Made by a program: the position numbers and the translations under genes. From Hymenobacter rigui (lineage in GTDB: Bacteria > Bacteroidota > Bacteroidia > Cytophagales > Hymenobacteraceae): a stretch of 64,000 nucleotides of DNA. The notes under the pieces are model-generated. The model was given only the letters and a program-made list of their open reading frames with translations, did no database searches and was not told where the DNA came from. How positions within the stretch are numbered: position 1 is the first letter of the stretch; every line of letters begins with the position of its first letter. The DNA lies in the NCBI RefSeq assembly GCF_003944715.1, contig NZ_RWIT01000014.1, positions 1 through 64,000 on the forward strand. The letters run 5' to 3'. Positions 8,771 through 17,167 of this stretch are shown piece by piece.

Positions 8771-9829
8771 TCAGCGCCAGGAAAACTGCCCGCCGCCTCC
8801 GCTGATGCGGTAGTTTTTGGTGTCGCGGGGCCATACGGGGGCGGCATCGGTGAGGGAAACTGGCTGGGGCGTGGCGGCGGGTACAACGGCAATGGCCGTG
8901 TAATAGCTCCGCTCAAACGATTTGTACGCCCAGCAGGCCACGTACTTACCGTCCGGCGACCAGGTAGGATAGGTTTCGATGTTGTCGTTGGCTACGGCGG
9001 TGAGCTGCTTGAGGGCACTGCCATCCAGGTTCATCACCCACACGTGGTTGTTCAGCACAAAAGCCACCCGTTTCCCGTCGGGGCTGGGCATGGCGTGGTA
9101 GGGAGCCGGCTCATCCAGCCCCTGGTCGATGCGCTGTGAATTGGCCAGTGCAGCATCGGTCAGGAAAATACCGGGTTCCTTGGGCGGGTAGAATCCCGTG
9201 TCGGTACTGCCCGATTTATGTGCCCCGCACATCAGCAGGCGGCCATCGGGCAGCCAGGTTCCGTAGTAGCGGTGCTCAAATCTGGTAACCAGCTTGCCGG
9301 TAGCCCGCTCGAATACGGCCACGCAGTTGTTGGGAAATGCCTGACCCGGATACCCTATAACCGTCACCGACAGAAACCGGCCATCCGGGGACACGCGCGG
9401 GTCGTGGAGGCTGCTGAGTACGGCCGAAATGCCCGTGCCCCGAATGACGCTGTATTCCTCCAGCGCCTGTTTGTAGTCGGGGTTGTCGCTCGACATATCC
9501 AGCACGGTACGAAACTGGGTGGCCGTGGAGTTACTCTTCTTGATGAGCACATTGGCCTTCGGGAAGGCATCATTCACGTAGTATACCTCCCCCTCGGGAG
9601 TAGTATAGGGCTGCTTGGCTTTCTGCAGAAACAGCTGATCCGCTTTGCTGGCGAAGGTGAACGTGTTGATGTCGGCGGCGTGGCCGTACACCAGCCGGCC
9701 TTTCCAGGCGGTGGTGGCCGGTGCGGGGACTTTAGGAGCTGGTTTGGGCTTCGACTGGGCGGAAGCATTGCCCGAAAAAAACAGGCAGCCAACTACAAGC
9801 AGGGAGGGGAGGGAGTAGCCGAGTTTCAT
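8771..9829 (-). CDS. Secreted WD40-like (PD40) beta-propeller protein
   Basis: 352 residues with a signal peptide (cleavage after about 'NASAQS', residue 26). At least three PD40-type blades can be seen: 'SPDGRFLSVTVIG', 'SPDGKRVAFVLNNHVWVMN' and 'SPDGKYVACWAYK', the repeat seen in TolB and in the periplasmic domain of some peptidases. No catalytic domain follows, so it is probably a binding or scaffold protein in the periplasm. Upstream, between it and the divergent ctlX gene, lies an unusually long perfect hairpin (9857-9914). Function unknown. Confidence 0.7.
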   Translation of the reverse strand: MKLGYSLPSLLVVGCLFFSGNASAQSKPKPAPKVPAPATTAWKGRLVYGHAADINTFTFASKADQLFLQKAKQPYTTPEGEVYYVNDAFPKANVLIKKSNSTATQFRTVLDMSSDNPDYKQALEEYSVIRGTGISAVLSSLHDPRVSPDGRFLSVTVIGYPGQAFPNNCVAVFERATGKLVTRFEHRYYGTWLPDGRLLMCGAHKSGSTDTGFYPPKEPGIFLTDAALANSQRIDQGLDEPAPYHAMPSPDGKRVAFVLNNHVWVMNLDGSALKQLTAVANDNIETYPTWSPDGKYVACWAYKSFERSYYTAIAVVPAATPQPVSLTDAAPVWPRDTKNYRISGGGGQFSWR

Positions 9830-9856
9830 ACACTAAACATAGCTATGATGGACCTA

Positions 9857-9914
9857 TTCCAGGAAGCAAAGCCCTGAGAAAACGTGCGTCTTCTCAGGGC
9901 TTTGCTTCCTGGAA
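9857..9914. repeat. 24-bp perfect inverted repeat between divergent genes
   Basis: Arms 9857-9880 and 9891-9914 are exact reverse complements with a 10-base loop. The structure lies 27 bases upstream of the propeller gene start (minus strand) and 107 bases upstream of ctlX (plus strand). It has no T tract on either side, so it is not a standard terminator and its position is wrong for one. It would fold into the 5' leader of either transcript if the promoters lie outside it. Confidence 0.8.
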
Positions 9915-10020
9915 AACAGAAAGAAGGCCGGAAGGGAAAGTGAGACGGCAGAACTTGGCAAAGGCCCGGACAACGTGTTTCTTTGTGGCCATCAACTAGT
10001 TCCACCACCCGCCCGCCCTC

Positions 10021-10956
10021 ATGCAATCCACCCACACCGTATTTCTGGTGCGCCCCACCCGGTTCACGTTCAATACCGAAACGGCGCACTCCAACCATTT
10101 TCAGGGGTTCATTGCCGGCCTCGATGATGGTGCCATCCAGGCCCGGGCGTTTGCTGAGTTCGACGGCGTGGTGGCCCGGCTGCGCGAGCGGGGCGTGCAG
10201 GTGCTGGTGTTCGAGGATACGCCCGAGCCGCACACCCCCGATGCCGTATTTCCCAACAACTGGGGCACTTTTCATCCCGATGGCCGGGTGCTGCTCTACC
10301 CCATGTGCGCCCCCAACCGCCGGGCAGAGCGCCGCCCCGATATTCTGGCGCAGCTGGGCCGGCAGTTCCGGATCCGGGAGGTGGTGGACCTCTCAGCCCA
10401 CGAGCAGGAGGAGCGGTTTCTGGAAGGCACCGGCAGCATCATCTTCGACCACGTACACCGCATTGCCTACGCCGGCCTTTCAGCCCGCACCGATAAGGCA
10501 CTATTCGAAGCCGTGTGTGCCCGGCTGGGGTACCAGCCCGTGTCCTTCCACGCCCTCGATGAGCTGGAGCAGGAAATCTACCACACCAACGTGATGATGT
10601 GCGTGGGGGCTGAATTTGCGGTGGTTTGTCTGGAAAGCATCCGGGATGAGGCCGAGCGGGCCGCCGTGGTAGCCTCCCTCACCAGTACCGGCCACGAGCT
10701 GATAGCCATCAGCCTGGAGCAGGTAAGGCGATTTGCCGGGAATATGCTGACGCTGCGTACTGCCTTCGGAACCGGGCTGCTGGTGATGTCGCAGCGGGCG
10801 TATGATGCTCTTACCCCGGTGCAGCGCCACCGCCTGAGCCACTACGCGGAGCTGCTGCCCATGTCTATTCCCACCATCGAAACCATTGGGGGCGGTAGTG
10901 CCCGCTGCATGCTGGCAGAAGTGTTTCTGCCCCGGCACGAGCCAGCAGAGGCCTAG
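10021..10956 (+). CDS. ctlX: Citrulline utilisation hydrolase CtlX (arginine deiminase-related)
   Basis: A 311-residue protein of the amidinotransferase / arginine-deiminase superfamily. Visible active-site elements are 'FPNNWGTFHPDG' near the N-terminal third, the His of 'IYHTNVMMCVG', and the nucleophilic Cys of 'GGGSARCMLAEVF' near the C terminus. The N-terminal 'VFLVRPTRFTFNTETAHSN' is characteristic of the Bacteroidota group named CtlX after its role in citrulline catabolism in Francisella. It probably hydrolyses the guanidino or ureido group of arginine or citrulline. It is monocistronic, with a terminator shared with the convergent mqo gene. Confidence 0.82.
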   Translation: MQSTHTVFLVRPTRFTFNTETAHSNHFQGFIAGLDDGAIQARAFAEFDGVVARLRERGVQVLVFEDTPEPHTPDAVFPNNWGTFHPDGRVLLYPMCAPNRRAERRPDILAQLGRQFRIREVVDLSAHEQEERFLEGTGSIIFDHVHRIAYAGLSARTDKALFEAVCARLGYQPVSFHALDELEQEIYHTNVMMCVGAEFAVVCLESIRDEAERAAVVASLTSTGHELIAISLEQVRRFAGNMLTLRTAFGTGLLVMSQRAYDALTPVQRHRLSHYAELLPMSIPTIETIGGGSARCMLAEVFLPRHEPAEA

Positions 10957-10987
10957 CCTTAAGCGGTAGCTGACAGTACACGCACGC

Positions 10988-11027
10988 AAAAAAGCCGCCC
11001 AGAAGCATTTTTCGGGCGGCTTTTTTT
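10988..11027. terminator. Bidirectional terminator between ctlX and mqo
   Basis: A 13-bp stem (10988-11000 with 11014-11026) with A-rich and T-rich ends and a 13-base loop, followed by a T run. It is placed between the convergent stops of ctlX and mqo, so it can end both transcripts. Confidence 0.85.
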
Positions 11028-11047
11028 CTAGAAGTCAGGCAAGAGAG

Positions 11048-12565
11048 CTACTGCACCGGGGCGGGCTCATTGAGGCCCAGCACGGCACTGGTACGGGCCC
11101 GCTGCTGCTCCAGCAGCTGCGCATCGGCGTTGAGGTCTTTGCCGAAAGAGGGAATCATTTCGCGCATTTTGGCCTGCCAGGCCGGAGTGCGGGCACTATC
11201 TGAAAAGCACCGCTGGATCAGGCCTACCATGATGCTCACGGCCGTGGAAGCACCCGGAGAGGCCCCCAGCAGCGCCGCAATGGAGCCATCGGCGGCAGCT
11301 ACTACCTCGGTACCAAATTCCAGTACGCCGCCTTCCTTGGCATCTTTCTTAATCACCTGCACCCGCTGGCCGGCCGTTTCCAGTTGCCAGTCCTCACTGC
11401 GCGCTTCCGGCAAATACTCGCGCAAAGCCGCCAGCCGGTCTTCGGGCGACTGGCGCACCTGGTTGATGAGGTATTTGGTGAGTGGAATGTTCTTGAGGCC
11501 GGCAATAATCATGGGCCGCATATTGCTCAGCTTCACCGACAACGGTAAATCCAGGTAGGAGCCCTGCTTCAGGAACTTGGTGCTGAAGCCGGCATACGGC
11601 CCGAACAGCAACTCCTGCTTGCCATTGATTACACGGGTATCCAAGTGGGGCACCGACATGGGCGGCGAGCCCACGGCGGCTTTGCCGTACACTTTGGTGT
11701 GGTGGCGCGCAATTACCTCGGGGTTGATGCACTTGAGCCACTGCCCACTCACGGGGAAGCCGCCAAAGCCCGAGCCCTCCGGAATGCCGGATTTAATCAG
11801 CAGCGGCAAAGATCCGCCGCCCGCCCCGATAAACACGAACGGAGCCCGGATTCGCACTTTGTTGTCGGTAGTCAGGTCGCGGGCCTTTACCCGCCAGCTG
11901 CCATCCTCTTTGCGCTTGAGGCTCTCCACATCGTGGTGAAAGTAGAAGGACACGCCCGGCTTTTCCTGCAGTAGCGTGAACATGCCCCGGGTGAGGGAGC
12001 CAAAGTTCACATCGGTGCCCAGGTCCATGCGGGTGGCCGCCACTTCCTGTTGCGGGTCGCGCCCATCCATTACCAGTGGCATCCAGCTTTCCAGCTCGGC
12101 CGGGTCCTGGCTGAATACCATGCCCTTGAATAGCGGCGACTGGGTGAGGGCTGCGTGGCGCTTGCGCAGGAATTCCACGTTTTTCGGGCCCCACACAAAG
12201 CTCAGGTGCGGAATGTGGTTGATGAAGCGGGTAACTCCTGTTACCTGATATTTCTCTACCAGATACGCCCAGAACTGTTTGCTTTGCTCAAACTGCTCGG
12301 CAATTTTGATGGCCTTGCTGATGTCGATGCTGCCGTCGGGCTTCTCGGGGGTGTAGTTCAGCTCACAGAAGGCTGAATGCCCGGTGCCGGCGTTGTTCCA
12401 TGCGTCGGAGCTTTCGGCGGCGGCCACGTCGAGCCGCTCAAAAATGGCAATGGTGAGGTCGGGTTGCAACTCCTTGAGCATCAGGCCCAGGGTTGCACTC
12501 ATGATTCCAGCTCCAATCAGCACCACATCGGCGGTGAGAGGAGCAGCGCTGTCGGTCGTGCTCAT
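11048..12565 (-). CDS. mqo: Malate:quinone oxidoreductase
   Basis: A 505-residue FAD enzyme of the usual Mqo length. It begins with the flavin motif 'VVLIGAGIMSATLGLMLKEL', followed by 'IFERLDVAAAESSDAWNNAG', which is diagnostic for the family. It oxidises malate to oxaloacetate at the inner face of the membrane and passes electrons to menaquinone, replacing or complementing NAD-dependent malate dehydrogenase. I used ATG 12565 rather than the upstream in-frame start at 12655, because known Mqo proteins begin within about 15 residues of the flavin motif. It is monocistronic and divergent from the gene at 12749. Confidence 0.93.
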   Translation of the reverse strand: MSTTDSAAPLTADVVLIGAGIMSATLGLMLKELQPDLTIAIFERLDVAAAESSDAWNNAGTGHSAFCELNYTPEKPDGSIDISKAIKIAEQFEQSKQFWAYLVEKYQVTGVTRFINHIPHLSFVWGPKNVEFLRKRHAALTQSPLFKGMVFSQDPAELESWMPLVMDGRDPQQEVAATRMDLGTDVNFGSLTRGMFTLLQEKPGVSFYFHHDVESLKRKEDGSWRVKARDLTTDNKVRIRAPFVFIGAGGGSLPLLIKSGIPEGSGFGGFPVSGQWLKCINPEVIARHHTKVYGKAAVGSPPMSVPHLDTRVINGKQELLFGPYAGFSTKFLKQGSYLDLPLSVKLSNMRPMIIAGLKNIPLTKYLINQVRQSPEDRLAALREYLPEARSEDWQLETAGQRVQVIKKDAKEGGVLEFGTEVVAAADGSIAALLGASPGASTAVSIMVGLIQRCFSDSARTPAWQAKMREMIPSFGKDLNADAQLLEQQRARTSAVLGLNEPAPVQ

Positions 12566-12748
12566 GCGTAGTTCAGAATAGGACTTACGAAGTACGGCAG
12601 AAAGCAAAAAAGGTGGGCGTTGGTTGCGCAGAAATATATGGTCGAGGTAGCACAAGGAGTATAATCTGCTAGCTTCGTGGCTCGCTCAGGCGGCATCATT
12701 CTCTGGCAGTTAGGCACTGCTGTACTGGCTGTTTTTGCTTTGCGCTCT

Positions 12749-13204
12749 ATGAACCCGATTCTGAAAAAACTGAACCTGAAAGAAGGCAGTACGGTATTTG
12801 TCCAGAATTTTCCGGCCGATTTGTCGGCACTGCGGGCCGATTTGCAGGCCTTGGCTGTGGTTACGGAAACGCTGGATCAACCCGTGGAAGCGGCGCTGGT
12901 GTTTGCCACTACGCAGCAGCAAATCAACGAAACTGCCCCGGCCCTAGCCACTCAGGCCCCCGGCGACGCCACCGTGTGGTTTGCGTATCCCAAAGGCAGT
13001 TCCAAAAAATACCGTTGCGACTTCAATCGGGATACTGGCTGGGCTGTGCTCGGAGAATTGGGGTTTGAGCCCGTTCGGATGGTGGCCATCGACGCCGATT
13101 GGACGGCGCTGAGGTTTCGGCGGGTGAGCTACGTAAAGCAACTGAGCCGCTCCAGGGCACTATCGGCAGAGGGACAGCAGCGGCTGGCGGATAGCGGCCA
13201 GTAG
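12749..13204 (+). CDS. Conserved hypothetical protein, DUF3052-like
   Basis: A 151-residue soluble protein. 'VWFAYPKGSSKKYRCDFNRDTGW' in the middle and 'IDADWTALRFRRV' near the end match the general form of small DUF3052-like proteins widespread in bacteria; their role is not known. There is no signal peptide or membrane segment. The start at 12749 (MNPILKKLNLKEG) resembles related proteins; the upstream in-frame part is hydrophobic leader-like DNA and probably not coding. Its stop lies 2 bases from the end of the convergent acetyltransferase gene. Confidence 0.6.
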   Translation: MNPILKKLNLKEGSTVFVQNFPADLSALRADLQALAVVTETLDQPVEAALVFATTQQQINETAPALATQAPGDATVWFAYPKGSSKKYRCDFNRDTGWAVLGELGFEPVRMVAIDADWTALRFRRVSYVKQLSRSRALSAEGQQRLADSGQ

Positions 13205-13206
13205 CA

Positions 13207-13743
13207 CTACGCTGGCTGCTGAGCCCGCCACTCGTGCTCCAGCATGCTCATCTCTACCAAGCTCCAGTATTCATCATCGTAGCGCAGGATGTCGCGCGAG
13301 CAACCTTCGCGGTGCATCCCGGCCCGGGTGTATGCCCGGATGGCCGCCTCGTTGAAATCGTACACGCCCAGGTCAATGCGGTGCAGGTGCAGCTGCTCAA
13401 AGCCGAAGCGGAGCACATCGGTGAGCATGCGGGTGGCCAGCCCACGGCCGCGCTGCTCCGGCGCAACAAATACCCGGCTGATGCGGGCCGAGCTGTTTTT
13501 CTGACTGAGGCTGCCTAGTGAAATGTGCCCGACCACGGCCCCGGTGGCAGTGTCCACGGCCTTGAAGATGAACACGTCCGACTCGCCGAGCTGGTTAGTA
13601 TCCTGCAGATACCAGTCAAGCTTGTCGGGGGTGAGGGGGAAATTGAACATCGGGCCGGCCCAGTTCATGAGCAGATGCGGCGTGTCAATCCAGGTAATAA
13701 GTTGGGAGAAGTCTTCGGGGGTAAAGTATTCCAGACGGATCAT
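13207..13743 (-). CDS. GNAT-family N-acetyltransferase
   Basis: 178 residues with the GNAT fold. The acetyl-CoA pyrophosphate-binding loop is seen in 'RVFVAPEQRGRGLATRMLTD' (the Q/RxxGxG/A motif), and 'HRIDLGVYDFNEAAIRAYTR' is typical of the RimJ/RimL-like ribosomal or small-molecule acetyltransferases. The acceptor is unknown. ATG 13743 gives the usual family start (MIRLEYFTPED); an upstream in-frame ATG at 13827 adds an atypical tail. The MscS gene ends 107 bases upstream on the same strand. Confidence 0.8.
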   Translation of the reverse strand: MIRLEYFTPEDFSQLITWIDTPHLLMNWAGPMFNFPLTPDKLDWYLQDTNQLGESDVFIFKAVDTATGAVVGHISLGSLSQKNSSARISRVFVAPEQRGRGLATRMLTDVLRFGFEQLHLHRIDLGVYDFNEAAIRAYTRAGMHREGCSRDILRYDDEYWSLVEMSMLEHEWRAQQPA

Positions 13744-13850
13744 GCAGCAGAGAATGAACCAGCTGAAAAGCCGCCTGTCGGGCAGGTCAGACCGGTTCGT
13801 AACTCTCAAAGATACGGCCCGCACCACGGGTTTTAGTACGTCGGCTGGTT

Positions 13851-14969
13851 TTATTCGGCTGCCGCCGCCGCCGGGGCAAACGGCTGGTCGGTAGGTTCGG
13901 TGAGGGTGCGGGTTTTGGGCAGACTATCGGGGTGGTGCTCCTGAATAAAGCGCACCAGCTGCTCGCGCACTTCGCAGCGTAAATCAAAGGCGCGGCTGGA
14001 GTTGGCAGCACTTACCAGGCAGCGCAGCTCCAAGGTCCGCTCCTTGGAATCAGTAACCTGTAGCACGCACACGCGCTGGTCCCAGAGCGGGTTAGCTTCT
14101 ACAATGCGCCGAAGCTCGCTGCGCACGGCCTCCACCGGAATCGTATAGTCGGTGTACAGAAATACGGTGCCCAGCAGCTGCGAGGTGGTGCGCGTCCAGT
14201 TCTGGAAGGGCTTTTCGATGAAATAGTTGAGGGGCAGCACCAGCCGCCGCTCGTCCCAGATGCGCAATACCACGTAGGTAAACGTAATTTCCTCCACCCG
14301 GCCCCATTCACCTTCCACTACCAGCACATCATCCAGCCGGATGGGTTGCGTGAAAGCAATCTGGAAGCCGGCCAGCAGGTTGCTGATGGAGCGCTGGGCC
14401 GCGAAACCTACAATCACGGAGGCAATGCCGGCCGAGGTGAGCAGTCCAGTCCCGATTTTGCGCACCGTGGCGAAGCTCATCAGCACCATAGCCACCGCCA
14501 CAAAGGCAATGAGGGAGGCTGCGAGCTTCTTCACGAACTGTAGCTGTGTGAACAGCTTCCGCACTCGCAGGTTGTCGGCATCGGTAATCTGGTAATGTCG
14601 CTGCACCAGGGTCTGCACCACATCCAGGGCTTTAATCAGGCACCAGGCAAACGTGGTCAGCAGGGCCGTTTCCACGAGGCGGCGCGCTACTTCCAGCCCC
14701 TGATTATCAAGCAGCGTGAGGGGTAGGGTGAAGGATACCACCAGTACCGGCAGAAACCAGCTGACCGGCCGGCACAGATGCTCTGTCACGGACTGCGCCA
14801 TCACGCCGGGCTGACGGCGGGCATAGCGGGCCAGTGCCCCGAACAACAACTTGCTCAGCAGCCACCCGGCCACCAAACTGCCCATTACTACGCCTGCCGC
14901 GCGCAGAATCCGCTCAAGCGGGTCAGGAACTAAATCAGGGAGCTGAAACGGCATATCGGGCGGCAGCAT
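13851..14969 (-). CDS. Mechanosensitive ion channel, MscS family
   Basis: 372 residues with four or five N-terminal hydrophobic segments. The pore helix is 'GLLTSAGIASVIVGFAAQRSI', rich in Gly and Ala as in MscS TM3. It leads into the beta domain 'PIRLDDVLVVEGEWGRVEEI' and the conserved 'LPLNYFIEKPFQNWTR'. Such channels open when membrane tension rises and release solutes on osmotic downshock. The protein is larger than E. coli MscS (286 residues), placing it with the YbdG/YnaI-like medium-sized group. It stands alone. Confidence 0.88.
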   Translation of the reverse strand: MLPPDMPFQLPDLVPDPLERILRAAGVVMGSLVAGWLLSKLLFGALARYARRQPGVMAQSVTEHLCRPVSWFLPVLVVSFTLPLTLLDNQGLEVARRLVETALLTTFAWCLIKALDVVQTLVQRHYQITDADNLRVRKLFTQLQFVKKLAASLIAFVAVAMVLMSFATVRKIGTGLLTSAGIASVIVGFAAQRSISNLLAGFQIAFTQPIRLDDVLVVEGEWGRVEEITFTYVVLRIWDERRLVLPLNYFIEKPFQNWTRTTSQLLGTVFLYTDYTIPVEAVRSELRRIVEANPLWDQRVCVLQVTDSKERTLELRCLVSAANSSRAFDLRCEVREQLVRFIQEHHPDSLPKTRTLTEPTDQPFAPAAAAAE

Positions 14970-15094
14970 GAACAGAGAGGCACGGAAGAAGCATGGGTAT
15001 AGGTACCCAGACCGCCCGCGAAAGGTTATAGGCTGCAGTGGTGGCTGCCCGCCGAAAATATCTGCACTTTACCTGCCCAATCAACTAGCTGCTC

Positions 15095-15898
15095 ATGAGT
15101 GCCGCCGATAACTACCTGGAGCTGAACCGCCGACTCTGGAACGCCAAAACCGAGTATCACGTGCAGTCGGAGTTTTATGACGTGGCCGGCTTCCGGGCCG
15201 GAAAGTCCTCGCTGAATGAAGTAGAGCTGGGGCTACTAGGGGAAGTAGCGGAACAGCAGATTCTGCACCTGCAGTGCCATTTCGGGCTGGATACGTTGTC
15301 GTTGAGCCGGCTGGGGGCGCAGGTGACCGGCGTGGATCTGGCCGAAAATGCCATTGCCTACGCCCGCACGCTGGCTCATGAGCTTCACCTGGGTGCGCAG
15401 TTCATCTGCGCCGACGTGTACGCGCTGCCGCAGCACCTGCACCAGCAGTTTGATGTGGTCTTTACCTCGTATGGGGTGCTGGGCTGGCTGCCGGATATGG
15501 AGCGCTGGGCCGCTGTAATAGCACATTTCCTGAAGCCCGGTGGCCGGCTGGTGCTGGTGGAGTTTCATCCGGTGGTATGGATGTTCGACGCCAGCTTCAG
15601 CCGCATCGACTATGCCTATTTCAACCGGGAAACCATTGCGGAAACGGAAACCGGCACCTACGCCGACCTGACGGCTCCCATCCGGGAAACGGCCGTTTCC
15701 TGGAACCACAGTCTGGCGGAAGTGCTGGGCGCGCTGTTGCGGCAGGACTTGGCAGTTGAGCAGTTTGAGGAGTATGACTACTCGCCCTACAATTGCTTTG
15801 CCGGGCTGGAGCAGGTGGCAGAGCGCCGCTACCAACTGAGCGCCCTGCCCGGCAAGCTGCCCATGATGTATTCCGTAGTAGCCCGGAAAAAGGCCTAA
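15095..15898 (+). CDS. Class I SAM-dependent methyltransferase
   Basis: 267 residues. Motif I is 'ILHLQCHFGLDTLSLSRLGAQ', where the usual Asp-x-Gly is replaced by Gln-Cys-His-Phe-Gly, a variant seen in one subgroup of Bacteroidota methyltransferases. It is followed by 'VTGVDLAENAIAYAR' (motif II acidic residue) and 'FDVVFTSYGVLGWLPD' (motif IV). The last third ('YDYSPYNCFAGLEQV') fits the same subgroup. The substrate is unknown. Its stop lies 6 bases from the convergent pncA stop. Confidence 0.8.
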   Translation: MSAADNYLELNRRLWNAKTEYHVQSEFYDVAGFRAGKSSLNEVELGLLGEVAEQQILHLQCHFGLDTLSLSRLGAQVTGVDLAENAIAYARTLAHELHLGAQFICADVYALPQHLHQQFDVVFTSYGVLGWLPDMERWAAVIAHFLKPGGRLVLVEFHPVVWMFDASFSRIDYAYFNRETIAETETGTYADLTAPIRETAVSWNHSLAEVLGALLRQDLAVEQFEEYDYSPYNCFAGLEQVAERRYQLSALPGKLPMMYSVVARKKA

Positions 15899-15904
15899 CT
15901 GCTG

Positions 15905-16501
15905 CTATTCAGCCGCGAATTGGGCACCGCGCTGTTCCAGCTGGCGGCGGGCCTGCTGGTAGCCTTCGGGGGAAATGGCGCGGGTTGCAGCTTCCAGAAA
16001 CACCACCGCAAAGCCTTCCTGCAACGCATCCAGCGCCGAGAAGTACACGCAATAGTCGGCCGCCAGCCCACATACGTGTACTTCCTGCACACCCCGGCCG
16101 CGTAGGTAATCGGCCAGGCCGGTGCTTTTGCGGTGGCCGTTATCGAAAAAGCCGCTATAAGAGTCAATTTCTGGGGAGGTGCCCTTCCGGAAGATGGCCT
16201 CAATGCGGTGCTGATCCAGCTGAGGGCTGAACTCGGCGCCGGGTGTACCCTGCACGCAGTGGTCGGGCCAGAGGGTTTGAGGCAGACCGTGGAGGTCAAT
16301 CTGTGAGAAAACGGGGTGGCCCGGATGCTGGCTGGCGAAGCTCTGATGGTTGGCCGGGTGCCAGTCCTGGGTGGCCACTACCAGTTCGTAGCGGGGTTGC
16401 AGCTGATTTACCAGCGGCAGAATCTCGTGGCCGCCAGGCACAGCCAGGGAGCCGCCAGGCAGAAAGTCTAGTTGAATATCAATTAGCAGAAGTGCCTTCA
16501 T
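15905..16501 (-). CDS. pncA: Nicotinamidase / pyrazinamidase
   Basis: A 198-residue isochorismatase-fold hydrolase. The catalytic triad is visible as Asp8 (LIDIQLDF), Lys106 (FRKGT) and Cys151 (GLAADYCV), with metal ligands in 'TQDWHPANHQSF' (Asp46 and His48). It converts nicotinamide to nicotinate in NAD salvage. Length and motif spacing are normal. It is monocistronic and divergent from the BLUF gene. Confidence 0.92.
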   Translation of the reverse strand: MKALLLIDIQLDFLPGGSLAVPGGHEILPLVNQLQPRYELVVATQDWHPANHQSFASQHPGHPVFSQIDLHGLPQTLWPDHCVQGTPGAEFSPQLDQHRIEAIFRKGTSPEIDSYSGFFDNGHRKSTGLADYLRGRGVQEVHVCGLAADYCVYFSALDALQEGFAVVFLEAATRAISPEGYQQARRQLEQRGAQFAAE

Positions 16502-16646
16502 TGGTGGATAGAGAAAAACTGTTCAGTGAAAATTCATATTGGGAAACAGGAAATTCAAAATAGTGCGCCGAAAAAGTCAACACTGCATAAATATTGTCGT
16601 ATTTTTTACTGTTGTAATCATACTTCTGCTATTCAGTTGTCGAATC

Positions 16647-17075
16647 ATGGCTCCCTTACATCATCTTATTTACCAAAGTACAGCTGCTGTAGCTTTATCC
16701 GGAGCCGATTTAGGTCGGATGTTGAGTCAGTCACAGGCTCGTAACGCAGCTGCGGATGTTACGGGCATGCTCCTGTACGATGGCAACCGGTTTCTGCAGG
16801 TGCTGGAAGGACCCGCTGAGGCGGTACTCGCCACCTTCGCCCGCATCCGTACCGATTGCCGCCACACCGAAGTGCAGGTACTGGCTAATGGCCCGATTGC
16901 GCAACGCCAGTTTGGGCAGTGGGCTATGGGCCTAGTGAATTACGTGTCCTGCCCGGAAGAGGGTTTTGCTGATCCCCAACCAATTATGCTGACGATAACG
17001 GATACGGCGCTGTGCATGTTGCTGCATGATTTTCAGCAGTATACCGGAGCAGTGCGCCAGCAGCATCTGCTTTAG
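16647..17075 (+). CDS. BLUF-domain blue-light photoreceptor
   Basis: A 142-residue stand-alone BLUF protein. The flavin-site residues fit exactly: Tyr9 (LIYQS), Asn33, Gln51 (RFLQVLEG), Trp92 and Met94 (QWAMG). Their spacing (24, 18, 41, 2) is the same as Tyr21, Asn45, Gln63, Trp104 and Met106 of AppA. It binds FAD non-covalently and senses blue light; short BLUF proteins act through a partner protein, which is not evident here. I chose ATG 16647 because BLUF domains start at that point, but the frame stays open to 16539 and the added 36 residues contain a hydrophobic stretch. Confidence 0.88.
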   Translation: MAPLHHLIYQSTAAVALSGADLGRMLSQSQARNAAADVTGMLLYDGNRFLQVLEGPAEAVLATFARIRTDCRHTEVQVLANGPIAQRQFGQWAMGLVNYVSCPEEGFADPQPIMLTITDTALCMLLHDFQQYTGAVRQQHLL

Positions 17076-17167
17076 CCACGTTGTTGAGGCAGTACCTCTG
17101 CAATATGTACTTACCTTGTGCCCTGCCAGCCACCGACCCGGAGTTTTGGCGGTGGTAGGGCGTAGTA

